Assembly (NCBI RefSeq): GCF_010091925.1
Contig: NZ_WVID01000020.1
Location: 1 to 64,000 of the forward strand
From: Nostoc sp. B(2019)
GTDB lineage: Bacteria; Cyanobacteriota; Cyanobacteriia; Cyanobacteriales; Nostocaceae
Length of the DNA stretch: 64,000 nt
Reading direction: 5' to 3'
Part shown: piece after piece, positions 44,698-55,033 of the stretch
Layout: the number at the start of each line of letters is the position of its first letter
Position numbering within the stretch: position 1 is the first letter of the stretch
The notes under the pieces: generated by a model
Databases searched by the model: none
What the model was told of the DNA's origin: nothing
What the model saw: only the letters and a program-made list of their open reading frames with translations
Made by a program: the position numbers and the translations under genes

Positions 44698-46107
44698 CTA
44701 TTTCTTGAGTCTTTCTGGTAGGCGATCTTGTCGAATTAAGTCTTGATAAGTTTCGCGTTGCAAAATTAAATTTGCTTCGCCATTCGCCACTACAACTGCT
44801 GCCGGTCGAGGTAAGCGGTTGTAGTTAGATGCCATACTGTAATTGTACGCACCAGTTCCCATAACTACGAGAATATCCTGTGGTTCTGTTTTTGGCAGTA
44901 GAGCATTTTTAATCAGAATATCTCCTGATTCACAATGTTTACCAGCAATTGTGACGGTTTCTGTTAAAGGTGAAGACATTTTATTGGCAACTACTGCCCG
45001 ATAAACTGATTGGTAAGTAATCGGGCGGGGATTGTCAGACATTCCTCCGTCAACTGCTATGTATGTACGAATTTCGGGAATAACTTTGGATGAGCCAATA
45101 GTATAGGCAGTGACGCAAGCTGTGGCAATTAGCGATCGCCCCGGTTCACACAGCAACTTCGGTAAAGGCAGATTTTCGACTGCACAAGCTTGTTGAATTA
45201 CTTCACAAATCGGTTTTACCCACTCTTCTATGCTAGGGGGGTCGTCTGATTCTATATACTTAATCCCTAAACCCCCACCAACGTTTAATTCTGTCAGTTT
45301 TAAACCATACTTTGCCGCTTCCCGCAACCACTGCACCATGAGAGCAGCTAAATCCCGATGCGGTTGACGCTCAAAAATTTGAGAACCGATATGAGCATGT
45401 AACCCTACGCAGTTCAGGGCAGATTGCTTGCTGATAAAACTAAACAATTCTTCTAGCTGGTTAGGATCAAAGCCAAATTTACTATCTAGTTGTCCCGTGC
45501 GGATATATTCATGTGTGTGACATTCAATACCTGGAGTCAACCGCAGTAATAACCGAGGATTTTGTAGAGACGTTGTATACAACGTTTCTACAATTTCTAC
45601 CAAAGTGCGTAACTCGTGCCAGTTATCTACCACAATGGTGCAACCGGATTCTATGGCAAAAATGAGTTCTTCACGAGACTTGTTATTGTTATGGAGATAG
45701 ATTTTATCAGGACTGACACCCGCTTGCAGGGCGGTGTAGAGTTCTCCGCCAGATGCGACATCTATTCCTAATCCTTCGGAAGCCGTGATCGCACAAACTG
45801 CTAAACAATTCCAAGCTTTTGAGGCGTACAGTACTTGAGACTCACCCTTGTAGTATTGCTTGAAAGCATCTCGATATTGCTGACAAGCCGAACGCAGGGT
45901 TTCTTCATCTAAAATATATAAAGGTGAACCAAACCGTTGAACTAGAGTTGTAACATCACACCCACCAATTTCCAGGAAGTCATGATTATGAACTCTGGCA
46001 CTTAAGGGTAGAATTTCTTGATTGGGCGAAAGATTGGCATTGGTGCTGGTTTGAGGTAAATATTGACTTCCAGAATATTTAACCCCAGTGGGGTGAGTCG
46101 ATACCAT
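44698..46107 (-). CDS. lysA: Diaminopimelate decarboxylase
   Basis: PLP enzyme that makes lysine from meso-diaminopimelate. Seen: the PLP lysine in VLYASKAWNC near 89-98, HAHIGSQI near 241-248, ELNVGGGLGIKY, the phosphate-binding EPGRSL, and CESGD from the partner active site. Length 469. A perfect-frame palindromic repeat is embedded at 45563-45592, giving the residues ETLYTTSLQN. The main domains are otherwise intact, so activity is expected. Confidence 0.95.
   Translation of the reverse strand: MVSTHPTGVKYSGSQYLPQTSTNANLSPNQEILPLSARVHNHDFLEIGGCDVTTLVQRFGSPLYILDEETLRSACQQYRDAFKQYYKGESQVLYASKAWNCLAVCAITASEGLGIDVASGGELYTALQAGVSPDKIYLHNNNKSREELIFAIESGCTIVVDNWHELRTLVEIVETLYTTSLQNPRLLLRLTPGIECHTHEYIRTGQLDSKFGFDPNQLEELFSFISKQSALNCVGLHAHIGSQIFERQPHRDLAALMVQWLREAAKYGLKLTELNVGGGLGIKYIESDDPPSIEEWVKPICEVIQQACAVENLPLPKLLCEPGRSLIATACVTAYTIGSSKVIPEIRTYIAVDGGMSDNPRPITYQSVYRAVVANKMSSPLTETVTIAGKHCESGDILIKNALLPKTEPQDILVVMGTGAYNYSMASNYNRLPRPAAVVVANGEANLILQRETYQDLIRQDRLPERLKK
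45563..45592. repeat. 30-bp palindromic repeat element inside lysA
   Basis: TGTAGAGACG-TTGTATACAA-CGTTTCTACA is a near-perfect palindrome (one mismatched pair) of the same family as the intergenic palindrome at 58204-58232. Thirty bases is ten codons, so the frame is kept. It lies in a surface-type stretch between VEIV and PRLLLRL. Confidence 0.85.
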
Positions 46108-46199
46108 AACTATAAGAGTTGTCCTTGTTAAAATTACGGGCGTAAGTTAAGTCTCCCGATTCCCAGTTTACAAAGGGTTTGTAATCTTATTCAATAAAT

Positions 46200-46760
46200 G
46201 TGATCTCATTAGACTTAGAACTTAAATTTTTAACCCCAGAGCATCTGAGTGCATTGCTAGAACTTGATCAAGCCTGTTTTGGTGGTTTGTGGACAATGGA
46301 TGCCTACCAACGAGAGTTGGACAGTCCCAACAGTGATCTGCTGGGTTTATTTTCCCCTCTCTCGAATTCGAGGCTGCTGGGAATGGGTTGCTTTTGGTCA
46401 ATTTTAGAGGAAGCCCATATTACAATTTTGGCAGTTCATCCCCAATATCACCGTCAAGGTTTGGGGCAGGCTTTACTATATTCACTCATAAATACAGCTT
46501 GCGATCGCGGCTTGGAGCGAGCTACCCTCGAAGTCCGAGCTTCTAACTTAGCAGCTATATCTTTATACCAAAAATTTGGCTTCAAAACAGCTGGGCGGCG
46601 TCGGCGTTATTACCAAGATAATGGTGAGGATGCGCTAATTCTTTGGATTTCTGGCCTGCAAGAGCCGCAATTTCAAGCAACTTTGGTAAATTGGCATACC
46701 TTAGTTAGCGATCGTCTCAGCAAATCCTCTTGGCAGTTAATTTTAACTAAGTTGGGATAA
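46200..46760 (+). CDS. rimI: Ribosomal protein S18-alanine N-acetyltransferase (RimI-like GNAT)
   Basis: GNAT acetyltransferase of 186 residues. The acetyl-CoA loop is HPQYHRQGLGQALL near 80-93, followed by LEVRASNLAAISLYQKFGFKTAGRRRRYYQDNGEDALIL, the RimI-type C-terminal pattern. The only start that fits is GTG at 46200 (ATG at 46198 runs directly into TGA). Divergent from lysA. Substrate assignment to S18 rests on family resemblance. Confidence 0.85.
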   Translation: MISLDLELKFLTPEHLSALLELDQACFGGLWTMDAYQRELDSPNSDLLGLFSPLSNSRLLGMGCFWSILEEAHITILAVHPQYHRQGLGQALLYSLINTACDRGLERATLEVRASNLAAISLYQKFGFKTAGRRRRYYQDNGEDALILWISGLQEPQFQATLVNWHTLVSDRLSKSSWQLILTKLG

Positions 46761-47320
46761 ACCCAATATCATTGATAGCTTTTCCTACAGTCGCAAAGTT
46801 AGTTAAATTAGCTAAAAATTCATTTGTGATCATTACTCTTGTTTTGTGTCTAGTCAAATTTGCCACCTTAGTTGTTCTCTACCCTGAGTAACATCAGCGA
46901 AATAACAGCAACGTCTGGTAGCTTTTACTTAACATTTGACCCCCTTCAGCAAAAAAGAGCCATATTGACACACCTATTTTAATTTGAATAAACTATCGAT
47001 ATTGATTTTGCTATAAACAAATATTATTATCATGAGTCTAAGATTGACATTAAGAAATATATTTGATAAGTATTAACGTTTGGGATGAGCTTAACAAACA
47101 CTCAATACCAGCAGCAAGTTGTTTGTAATCAATGCTAAAACGCTGATAAAGTCAAGCTCTTCAGTACACTAGCCATATAAGAGTAATTAATAGTTAGTAA
47201 TTACCGCATTAACCTGAGCGAGAAGCTTTTGGATGTCTATAATCTTTATACAGGCGTCCAAAAGCTTAGCCTGTGCTAAAATCAGCGTACCGGCACGACG
47301 CAGGTGATGGGAAAAATGCC
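46761..47320. promoter_or_regulatory. Long clpC leader with strong stem-loop
   Basis: 560 bases without a gene. A perfect inverted repeat with 11-bp arms, AAGCTTTTGGA (47223-47233) and TCCAAAAGCTT (47257-47267), encloses a 23-base loop that contains TATAAT (47238-47243). It ends 53 bases before the clpC ATG. It might be an operator over a promoter or a leader RNA structure. Confidence 0.55.
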
Positions 47321-49789
47321 ATGTTTGAACGCTTCACAGAAAAAGCCATTAAGGTAATCATGCTGGCCCAAGAAGAGGCCCGCCGTTTAGGTCACAATTT
47401 TGTCGGCACCGAGCAGATCCTCCTGGGTCTGATTGGTGAAGGCACGGGTGTGGCCGCCAAGGTGCTGAAATCAATGGGTGTCAATCTCAAAGATGCTCGA
47501 ATTGAAGTTGAAAAAATTATAGGACGAGGCTCAGGCTTTGTTGCCGTGGAAATTCCGTTTACGCCACGGGCAAAGAGAGTTTTAGAACTATCCTTGGAAG
47601 AAGCACGCCAATTGGGGCATAACTACATTGGCACCGAGCATCTGCTGTTGGGCCTAATCCGAGAAGGGGAAGGTGTAGCAGCCAGGGTGCTAGAAAACCT
47701 CGGTGTGGATCTATCTAAGGTAAGAACCCAAGTAATCCGCATGTTGGGAGAAACTGCTGAAGTTTCACCAGGCGGTTCATCCGGTCGCACAAAAACCCCG
47801 ACTTTGGATGAATTTGGCTCGAACCTCACCCAAATGGCAACAGACAATAAGCTCGATCCAGTGGTGGGACGTGCTAAAGAAATTGAGCGCGTGATTCAGA
47901 TATTGGGTCGCCGGACGAAAAATAACCCAGTGCTAATTGGGGAGCCAGGGGTTGGTAAAACCGCGATCGCTGAAGGTTTAGCATCACGGATTGCCAACAA
48001 AGATGTCCCTGACATCCTGGAAGATAAGCGTGTGGTGACGCTAGATATCGGCTTGCTCGTAGCAGGAACCAAGTATCGGGGTGAATTTGAAGAACGTCTG
48101 AAAAAAATCATGGATGAAATCCGCTCTGCGGGTAATGTCATCCTCGTGATTGATGAGGTTCACACCTTAATTGGTGCAGGTGCGGCAGAAGGTGCTATTG
48201 ATGCGGCGAATATCCTCAAGCCAGCTTTGGCAAGAGGTGAGTTGCAGTGCATCGGCGCGACAACGCTAGATGAATATCGCAAGCACATCGAGCGAGATGC
48301 AGCTCTTGAACGTCGTTTCCAACCAGTAATGGTCGGCGAACCCACTGTAGACGAAACAATTGAAATTTTGTATGGTCTGCGCGAGCGCTACGAGCAACAC
48401 CACAAGCTGAAAATATCCGATGAAGCATTGGTGGCGGCGGCTAAGTTGTCTGACCGTTACATCAGCGATCGCTACCTCCCGGATAAAGCAATCGACTTGG
48501 TTGATGAAGCTGGTTCTAGAGTGCGCTTGATTAACTCCCAACTGCCACCCGCAGCCAAAGAGTTAGACAAAGAGCTGCGTCAGATCTTAAAAGAAAAAGA
48601 CGATGCAGTCCGCTCTCAAGACTTTGACCGAGCTGGGGAACTGCGCGATCGCGAAATGGAAATCAAAGCCGAAATTCGGGCGATCGCTCAAAGCAAAACC
48701 AATGCAACTGGCACAGAAGGTGAAGAACCCGTAGTTACAGAAGAAGACATTGCCCACATTGTCGCTTCCTGGACTGGGGTTCCGGTGAACAAGCTCACCG
48801 AATCTGAATCTGAAAAGCTGCTGCACATGGAAGACACCCTGCATCAGCGTCTCATTGGTCAAGACGAAGCTGTGAGGGCAGTTTCACGGGCAATTCGTCG
48901 CGCTCGTGTCGGCTTGAAAAATCCCAACCGACCCATTGCCAGTTTTGTCTTCTCCGGGCCTACTGGTGTAGGTAAAACCGAGTTGGCAAAATCATTGGCA
49001 TCTTACTTCTTCGGTTCCGAAGAAGCGATGATCCGCTTGGATATGTCGGAATACATGGAGCGTCACACCGTCAGCAAGCTGATCGGTTCGCCTCCTGGTT
49101 ATGTTGGTTATAACGAAGGCGGTCAGCTAACCGAAGCCGTGCGGCGACGTCCTTACACCGTGGTGCTGTTCGACGAAATCGAAAAAGCACACCCCGATGT
49201 ATTTAACATGTTGCTGCAAATTTTGGAAGACGGTCGGTTAACCGATGCCAAGGGACGTACGGTGGACTTCAAGAACACCTTGCTGATTTTAACTTCCAAT
49301 ATTGGTTCTAAGGTAATTGAAAAAGGCGGCAGCGGTATCGGCTTTGAGTTTGCCGAAGATGTCACCGAGTCAGCTTACAACCGGATTCGCTCTTTGGTGA
49401 ACGAAGAACTCAAGCAGTACTTCCGTCCAGAGTTCCTCAACCGACTAGATGAAATTATCGTCTTCCGTCAGTTGAGCAAGCCAGAGGTGACACAAATCGC
49501 CGAGATTATGCTCAAAGAAGTGTTTGGTCGTCTGACCGAAAAGGGTATCACCCTAGAAGTCACCGATCGCTTCAAAGACCGCTTAATCGATGAAGGTTAC
49601 AGCCCCAGCTATGGCGCAAGACCCTTACGTCGAGCGATTATGCGCTTGTTAGAAGATAGCCTAGCAGAAGAAATTCTGTCAGGTCGCATCAAAGATGGCG
49701 ATACAGCGCTCGTTGATGTCGATGACGCTGGCAAGGTTCAGGTAAGTTCTCAACAGCGCCGGGAATTGTTACCCCAAGTAGTTGAGTAA
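47321..49789 (+). CDS. clpC: ATP-dependent Clp protease ATPase subunit ClpC
   Basis: Hsp100 unfoldase feeding ClpP-type peptidases. Two Clp_N repeats (about 1-145), NBD1 with GEPGVGKT near 207, a UVR-containing middle region, and NBD2 with GPTGVGKT near 545. The C-terminus has the ClpC-type R-motif region ([15 protein letters not shown]). Start at 47321 ([13 protein letters not shown]) is the family N-terminus; an in-frame extension to 47273 is not. 822 residues, as in other cyanobacterial and plastid ClpC proteins. Confidence 0.97.
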   Translation: MFERFTEKAIKVIMLAQEEARRLGHNFVGTEQILLGLIGEGTGVAAKVLKSMGVNLKDARIEVEKIIGRGSGFVAVEIPFTPRAKRVLELSLEEARQLGHNYIGTEHLLLGLIREGEGVAARVLENLGVDLSKVRTQVIRMLGETAEVSPGGSSGRTKTPTLDEFGSNLTQMATDNKLDPVVGRAKEIERVIQILGRRTKNNPVLIGEPGVGKTAIAEGLASRIANKDVPDILEDKRVVTLDIGLLVAGTKYRGEFEERLKKIMDEIRSAGNVILVIDEVHTLIGAGAAEGAIDAANILKPALARGELQCIGATTLDEYRKHIERDAALERRFQPVMVGEPTVDETIEILYGLRERYEQHHKLKISDEALVAAAKLSDRYISDRYLPDKAIDLVDEAGSRVRLINSQLPPAAKELDKELRQILKEKDDAVRSQDFDRAGELRDREMEIKAEIRAIAQSKTNATGTEGEEPVVTEEDIAHIVASWTGVPVNKLTESESEKLLHMEDTLHQRLIGQDEAVRAVSRAIRRARVGLKNPNRPIASFVFSGPTGVGKTELAKSLASYFFGSEEAMIRLDMSEYMERHTVSKLIGSPPGYVGYNEGGQLTEAVRRRPYTVVLFDEIEKAHPDVFNMLLQILEDGRLTDAKGRTVDFKNTLLILTSNIGSKVIEKGGSGIGFEFAEDVTESAYNRIRSLVNEELKQYFRPEFLNRLDEIIVFRQLSKPEVTQIAEIMLKEVFGRLTEKGITLEVTDRFKDRLIDEGYSPSYGARPLRRAIMRLLEDSLAEEILSGRIKDGDTALVDVDDAGKVQVSSQQRRELLPQVVE

Positions 49790-49830
49790 GATTTAGGGTT
49801 TGGGATTTGAGTCTCAAATAAAAAATTAGA

Positions 49831-49865
49831 AACCAGTAGAGTATTAATTGCTCTACTGGTTTTTG
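49831..49865 (+). terminator. Rho-independent terminator after clpC
   Basis: AACCAGTAGAG, loop TATTAATTG, CTCTACTGGTT, then TTT. Forty-two bases after the clpC stop. Confidence 0.85.
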
Positions 49866-50034
49866 TGCGACTACCTGATTACGATTATAAGTTTATGTAT
49901 TGTAGTATTCTTGCTGACTCAGCTTGTAAACTACAAGGCCTAAAAAGTTGGTGAATGTTCCACACCCAACATCAGATATATCACAATATATAGTAGTGAC
50001 AGCGGCAACCCCTATGATGTAAGCAATTGGTAAA

Positions 50035-50604
50035 ATGAGTGTGTCGGTAATGAAAAAAAAAGACGCCTCAGTAACCAAGCTTATGCTCACAACAGCTAAC
50101 TTTCTTCAGTACACCCAATGGTCGGGTATCGCAACTTTAGTATTTGCTGCTTTAGCAGTTCTGGCTTTTATTCTCAAATGGGGCATCCGCTTTCGGCTTG
50201 TGGGTACGACTGGCTTTATGCTGGTGGTGACGGGTGGTTTATTTGCACTCTCAATAGTCCCTTTGAGTCGTACTGTCATTCCGGGAGCGGCGCGATTCAG
50301 TCTAGTTTATGATAATGGCTCAACACAAGCAGTGATTGCCATATCACCCCAAATCTCCCCTACACAATTAGAAGCAACTTTACGTCAAGCAGCTAGTAAT
50401 CTCTATTCTTATGGTCGCTTAGGTACAAGGGAAGATAACCAGCTGACAGTTCGCGCTCGTACTATTATCCACCCAGAACCAGGCATTTCTGTACCAGTTT
50501 ACTTGGGTCAGGTAAAGCGATCGCTGACTTCTCGTGAAAATTCGGAAATGGCAGTCGAAATTTACGCGGACAAATTCGCCCAATTACCAAAACCTACCGC
50601 TTAA
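50035..50604 (+). CDS. ycf51: Ycf51 family protein (DUF2518)
   Basis: Conserved cyanobacterial/plastid membrane protein of unknown function. The family core is MLTTANFLQYTQWSGIATLVF near 17-37, with two hydrophobic segments (about 30-50 and 57-78) and a soluble C-terminal part (VPVYLGQVKRSLT). Starts at 50035, 50050 or 50083 are possible; homologues, as I remember them, begin near the third. Confidence 0.88.
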   Translation: MSVSVMKKKDASVTKLMLTTANFLQYTQWSGIATLVFAALAVLAFILKWGIRFRLVGTTGFMLVVTGGLFALSIVPLSRTVIPGAARFSLVYDNGSTQAVIAISPQISPTQLEATLRQAASNLYSYGRLGTREDNQLTVRARTIIHPEPGISVPVYLGQVKRSLTSRENSEMAVEIYADKFAQLPKPTA

Positions 50605-51296
50605 TTTCGTGATGGGGTGGGGTTTGTTCTAGATTTTCCTCATCTCCATATTTCAGATTTTTACGGGCTTTTCACATTCGTGTTTTGGTTCCTTGGTGGT
50701 TCAAAAGTCAATTTTTTAACCACCAAAACACCAAGAAAAATACATTACACCTTGAAAGGGCTAGCTGTTGCCTTAACACACCCTGAGATTATTGGTTAGT
50801 TATTTTTTTACTTGGAAGTCCCTAAATCCTTAATAATTGATTTGTTACCAGGTTAATCTAATTTTTTTTGTACTATATAATACAATAGTTAATATTTTTA
50901 TATTAAGATATTAATCTAACGATTCTGGTAAAAAGTTAATCAGTGTGCTGGTAATGGGCAATGGTGATTGGGAACACTCACCGATTCCTAGAGGCGATCA
51001 GGTGTAATGGTTCTCAACAACTTTTCCGATAAATCTGACAGTGATAATGTTAATTAATTATACGGTTATTCAAAACTTTGATAGTTCAGAATTTAAGGCT
51101 AATGGCAATCTTATGCAGCCACTTCGTCAAATGGCTCAACCAGTCAGCAACAGCCGAGTTGTATTTCATGACGACTAAAACCTACTTGAGTCAGGTGTAA
51201 ACTCCTAGTCATCTTAAAATCAGCGTGGTAACGCCGATTTGATAGCCGCAAGTCTAATTTGATTAAGAAATATCAAGTTTTTGGCAAACTAGTTAT
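50605..51296. other. Intergenic region, 692 bases
   Basis: No gene recognised. It holds a hairpin with arms TTGGTGGTT (50693-50701) and AACCACCAA (50718-50726), which may end ycf51 transcription, and a very AT-rich stretch at 50850-50940. Promoter of the iron-ADH gene not placed. Confidence 0.4.
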
Positions 51297-52517
51297 ATGC
51301 CTAATCAATCTTTTACTCAAACTGTGTCTACTCAAACCTCTAGTTCGTTATTTACACTCACAGTTGCCCCAGCCAAGGTAATCCGTGGTTCTAGCGTGTT
51401 GCAAGCAGCTGCAAAAGAGATTGCCTATTTGGGAAGTCGTCCCTTAATTGTGACAGGTGATACCTCACGACAAGCGTTTACACATTTACGCACTTTTGAC
51501 AACAGTCACAAGAGTTTGCAAAAAATTCTGGGAGAACAACAGTTAAACACTGCTCAAGCCTCCTATGGTGTGGATTGTTGCGAAGCTAGTTTGGAATCTT
51601 TACAGAAAGCCGCAAAAGCACATCAAGCTGATGTGATTATTGGTGTTGGTGGCGGTAAAGCACTGGATACAGCTAAATTAGTCGCGCAACAGTTGCAGTT
51701 ACCAGTAGTGACAATCCCGACTTCAGCTGCTACCTGTGCAGCGTGGAGTGCCTTGTCAAATGTTTATTCGGAAGCAGGGGCGTTTCTTTACGATGTCGCA
51801 TTGTCTCGCTGTCCAGATTTATTAATACTCGACTACGACTTGATTCAAACTGCACCACAACGGACTCTGGTAGCTGGAATTGGTGATGCGATCGCTAAGT
51901 GGTACGAAGCTTCAGTGAGCAGTGGACACTTACAAGATACCTTAATTATTGCCGCAGTCCAGCAAGCGCGAGTTTTGCGGGATATCTTGTTGCAAAAGTC
52001 AGCCGCCGCCCTCAAAGAACCTGGTAGCGAAGTTTGGCGAGAAGTTGTAGATGCCACCGTCTTACTGGCTGGGGTAGTTGGGGGACTAGGAGGGGCGCAG
52101 TGTCGCACCGTTGCTGCTCATGCCGTGCATAATGGTTTAACTCATATTTCTGGACATGGCAGTATTCACGGTGAAAAAGTTGCTTTTGGGATCTTGGTGC
52201 AACTGCGGTTAGAAGAAATGCTACAAGGCAATCAACTAGCTGCTGCGGCACGGCAACAGCTGTTAAAGTTCTATGCAGAAATTGGACTGCCACAAAAATT
52301 AAGCGATTTGGGATTGGGCAATATCACATTAGGTGAGTTACAACGGTCGGCAGAAATTGCCCTATCTCCTAATTCTGACATCCATCGACTACCATTTAAA
52401 GTCGCATTGGAACAGTTGATGGCTGCGATGGTTTCTACCACTGCACCGATAGATAGTAGAGACGCGACGATTAATCGAGTCTCGACAAGAGGAATGAGTG
52501 ATGAGGTTGAGGAATGA
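51297..52517 (+). CDS. Iron-containing alcohol dehydrogenase family (glycerol dehydrogenase-like)
   Basis: NAD(P)-dependent dehydrogenase of 406 residues in the DHQ synthase/Fe-ADH superfamily. Seen: DVIIGVGGGKALDTAKLVA near 115-133 (dinucleotide binding), TIPTSAATCAAWSALSNVY near 139-157, and metal-ligand histidines in HAVHNGLTHISGHGSIHGEKVAFG near 274-297. Substrate unknown. The next gene, an aminotransferase, overlaps by 4 bases, so the two probably act in one pathway. Confidence 0.87.
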   Translation: MPNQSFTQTVSTQTSSSLFTLTVAPAKVIRGSSVLQAAAKEIAYLGSRPLIVTGDTSRQAFTHLRTFDNSHKSLQKILGEQQLNTAQASYGVDCCEASLESLQKAAKAHQADVIIGVGGGKALDTAKLVAQQLQLPVVTIPTSAATCAAWSALSNVYSEAGAFLYDVALSRCPDLLILDYDLIQTAPQRTLVAGIGDAIAKWYEASVSSGHLQDTLIIAAVQQARVLRDILLQKSAAALKEPGSEVWREVVDATVLLAGVVGGLGGAQCRTVAAHAVHNGLTHISGHGSIHGEKVAFGILVQLRLEEMLQGNQLAAAARQQLLKFYAEIGLPQKLSDLGLGNITLGELQRSAEIALSPNSDIHRLPFKVALEQLMAAMVSTTAPIDSRDATINRVSTRGMSDEVEE

Positions 52518-53746
52518 GTTTGAATTGGATAGTCCCAGCAGAACGCATACAAACACTGCCACCTTATGTGTTTGCCCGTCTAGATGAACTTAAGGCTAAG
52601 GCACGGGAACAAGGGCTAGATTTAATTGATTTGGGCATGGGAAACCCCGATGGCGCAACACCACAACCAGTGGTAGAAGCCGCGATCGCGGCTTTGAAAG
52701 ATCCAGCCAATCATGGTTATCCTCCTTTTGAAGGCACTGCGAGTTTTCGTCGTGCCATCACTAACTGGTATCATCGTCGCTATGGTGTGGTTCTCGATCC
52801 CGATAGCGAAGCTTTACCATTACTGGGTTCTAAAGAAGGATTGACTCATCTAGCGATCGCCTATATCAATCCTGGTGATGTCGTTCTGGTTCCTTCTCCC
52901 GCTTATCCTGCCCATTTCCGCGGCCCAATAATTGCTGGTGGGAAAATTCACAGCTTGATTCTCAAACCAGAGAATGACTGGTTAATTGATTTAGCTGCCA
53001 TTCCTGACGAGGTTGCTAGGCAAGCCAAAATTCTCTATTTCAACTATCCCAGCAATCCCACAGCTGCCACCGCCCCCCGCGAATTTTTTGAAGAGATCGT
53101 CGCTTTTGCCCGCAAGTATGAAATTTTGCTGGTGCATGATTTGTGTTATGCCGAGTTAGCTTTTGATGGTTATCAACCGACTAGCTTGTTAGAAATTCCC
53201 GGTGCAAAAGAAATTGGTGTGGAATTTCACACCTTATCTAAAACATATAATATGGCTGGTTGGCGTGTGGGATTTGTGGTGGGGAACCGTCATGTAATTC
53301 AAGGTTTGCGAACTTTAAAAACCAACTTGGACTATGGCATTTTTGCCGCCTTGCAAACAGCAGCAGAAACCGCCTTACAATTGCCAGATGTTTATTTGCA
53401 TGAAGTACAGCAACGCTATCGTACCCGCCGCGATTTTCTGATTCAAGGATTAGGACAATTGGGTTGGGATATTCCTAAAACTAAGGCAACGATGTATCTT
53501 TGGGTGAAGTGTCCCGTTGGTATGGGTTCAACAGATTTTGCCCTCAATGTATTGCAACAAACTGGTGTTGTCGTCACTCCAGGAAATGCCTTTGGAGTTG
53601 CGGGTGAGGGGTATGTACGGATAAGTTTGATTGCAGACTGCGATCGCTTAGGTGAAGCTTTACATCGCTTCAAGCAAGCTGGCATCCGTTATCAGCCTGA
53701 AGCCCCACTTTCTAATTCCGAAGCGATCGCCGATCTCGTTAGTTGA
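52514..53746 (+). CDS. Class I/II aminotransferase (aspartate / LL-DAP type)
   Basis: PLP aminotransferase of 410 residues. Seen: DLIDLGMGNPDGATPQPVVEAA near 36-57, YFNYPSNPTAA near 175-185, the PLP lysine in FHTLSKTYNMAGWRVGF near 240-256, and the substrate Arg in GEGYVRISLIAD near 372-383. It resembles the aspartate/LL-diaminopimelate aminotransferase group; exact substrate unclear. Start ATG overlaps the preceding stop (ATGA). Confidence 0.9.
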   Translation: MSLNWIVPAERIQTLPPYVFARLDELKAKAREQGLDLIDLGMGNPDGATPQPVVEAAIAALKDPANHGYPPFEGTASFRRAITNWYHRRYGVVLDPDSEALPLLGSKEGLTHLAIAYINPGDVVLVPSPAYPAHFRGPIIAGGKIHSLILKPENDWLIDLAAIPDEVARQAKILYFNYPSNPTAATAPREFFEEIVAFARKYEILLVHDLCYAELAFDGYQPTSLLEIPGAKEIGVEFHTLSKTYNMAGWRVGFVVGNRHVIQGLRTLKTNLDYGIFAALQTAAETALQLPDVYLHEVQQRYRTRRDFLIQGLGQLGWDIPKTKATMYLWVKCPVGMGSTDFALNVLQQTGVVVTPGNAFGVAGEGYVRISLIADCDRLGEALHRFKQAGIRYQPEAPLSNSEAIADLVS

Positions 53747-53831
53747 ATAGAGTCAGAAAACCCAACATTACATAACTAAAATTTTTGCTGATGATGTTTG
53801 ATATCATGTAAAAAAGTAGAAAGAGTTAAAA

Positions 53832-54113
53832 ATGATTGGTACGAATATTTACATCAGTCAAGAAACTCAAGACTCTCTAATTAAAGCTGCTGCTTTAAAA
53901 AAAATGTCTGTTGAAGAACTAGCTTCTTCTATTGTGAGGGAAAGTATTCAAGAAAAGGTTGGGCAAATTAGATATTCTTATGAGAATCAAGGCAAATTTG
54001 CCATTAATCCTCTTCTAAAAATGCAACCCTATGCTTATTTAGCAGATCCTAATGAACCCGCTATTTCTCCTGATGATTGGGAAATGAATCAGAATTCTCA
54101 AGTCAATGTGTGA
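53832..54113 (+). CDS. Antitoxin-like protein paired with VapC
   Basis: A 93-residue protein. The N-terminus NIYISQETQDSLIKAAALKKMSVEELASSIVRESIQEK looks like a ribbon-helix-helix DNA-binding domain; the C-terminus is polar and would bind the toxin. The toxin start overlaps its stop (GTGA). Chromosomal type II toxin-antitoxin pair. Confidence 0.75.
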   Translation: MIGTNIYISQETQDSLIKAAALKKMSVEELASSIVRESIQEKVGQIRYSYENQGKFAINPLLKMQPYAYLADPNEPAISPDDWEMNQNSQVNV

Positions 54114-54505
54114 TCATTCTTGATACTCATATTTGGGTTTGGTGGAATCACAATGATTCAAGGTTGACCCCTCCCCACCGTGAGGCAATAAATAGGGAAA
54201 GACCTCATGGTTTAGGTGTTTGCTCCATAAGTTTGTTAGAGATTAGCAGACTTGTTACCCAAAATAAGTTAATTCTTCCCTGTTCGATTCAAGAATGGTT
54301 TAATATTGCTTTGGCACAAGAAGGAGTAATTATTCTATCAATTACTCCCCAAATTGCGATTGATTCTTACTCACTTCCAGGTAATTTTCATAAAGATCCA
54401 GCCGATAGAATTATCGTTTCAACAGCAAGAATGTATGATGTTCCTTTGGTGAGTGTAGATGAAAAAATACTTGCTTATTCTGATGTAAAAAGAGTTTTTC
54501 CCTGA
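54110..54505 (+). CDS. PIN-domain toxin (VapC family)
   Basis: PIN-type ribonuclease of 131 residues. Acidic active-site residues are visible: first Asp in VIILDTHIWVWW, Glu in CSISLLEISRL, and the Asp pair in FHKDPADRIIVSTA. The GTG at 54110 is chosen because the product then begins with the family opening; the frame upstream to 54077 overlaps the antitoxin. Confidence 0.87.
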   Translation: MIILDTHIWVWWNHNDSRLTPPHREAINRERPHGLGVCSISLLEISRLVTQNKLILPCSIQEWFNIALAQEGVIILSITPQIAIDSYSLPGNFHKDPADRIIVSTARMYDVPLVSVDEKILAYSDVKRVFP

Positions 54506-54664
54506 GATTAAGTGCGTAAATCGCTAATTTTATAGTGTAGGCGTTGGCTCAAAAATTGATAAATCCATAGAAGCATAAATAGCAATGCCCACGCTGCAAT
54601 CTCTGAAGCTGTATTTTATACTTCAGAATAGAGAAAGCATCCTTTTATCGACGAAATTTAATTC

Positions 54665-54988
54665 ATGCAAACTTCCGTTGCTACAATCCCTGATTTAATT
54701 GCTGTGGGATTTCATGCCCTTTCCGATCCACTCAGAATTAGTGTGTTGGAACTGCTACGGCAGCAAGAATTATGTGTATGTGACTTGTGTGACGCCTTGG
54801 AGGTAAGTCAGTCAAAACTGTCTTTTCATCTCAAAACCCTCAAGGAAGCAGCCTTAGTTCACACCCGTCAGGAAGGACGCTGGATTTATTACAGCTTAAA
54901 TCTTGCCCAATTTAGTATTTTAGAGGCATATTTGGCGAATTTTCACAATAATCGTGTAGTTTCGCCTACAGTGTCCTGCCGGGATTAG
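54665..54988 (+). CDS. arsR: ArsR family metalloregulator
   Basis: Winged-helix repressor of 107 residues that releases DNA on binding arsenite. The metal site ELCVCDLCDAL (C-x-C-x2-C) sits at the start of the DNA-binding helix region near 37-47, followed by VSQSKLSFHLKTLKEAALVHTRQEGRWIYYSLN. It is the first gene of the arsR-pstS-aquaporin-arsH-arsC cluster and probably controls it through the inverted repeats at 55076 and 55129. Confidence 0.92.
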   Translation: MQTSVATIPDLIAVGFHALSDPLRISVLELLRQQELCVCDLCDALEVSQSKLSFHLKTLKEAALVHTRQEGRWIYYSLNLAQFSILEAYLANFHNNRVVSPTVSCRD

Positions 54989-55033
54989 AGAGTTCATATT
55001 CCCACTTAGGGCAACCGCTGCGGTGTTTACAAA

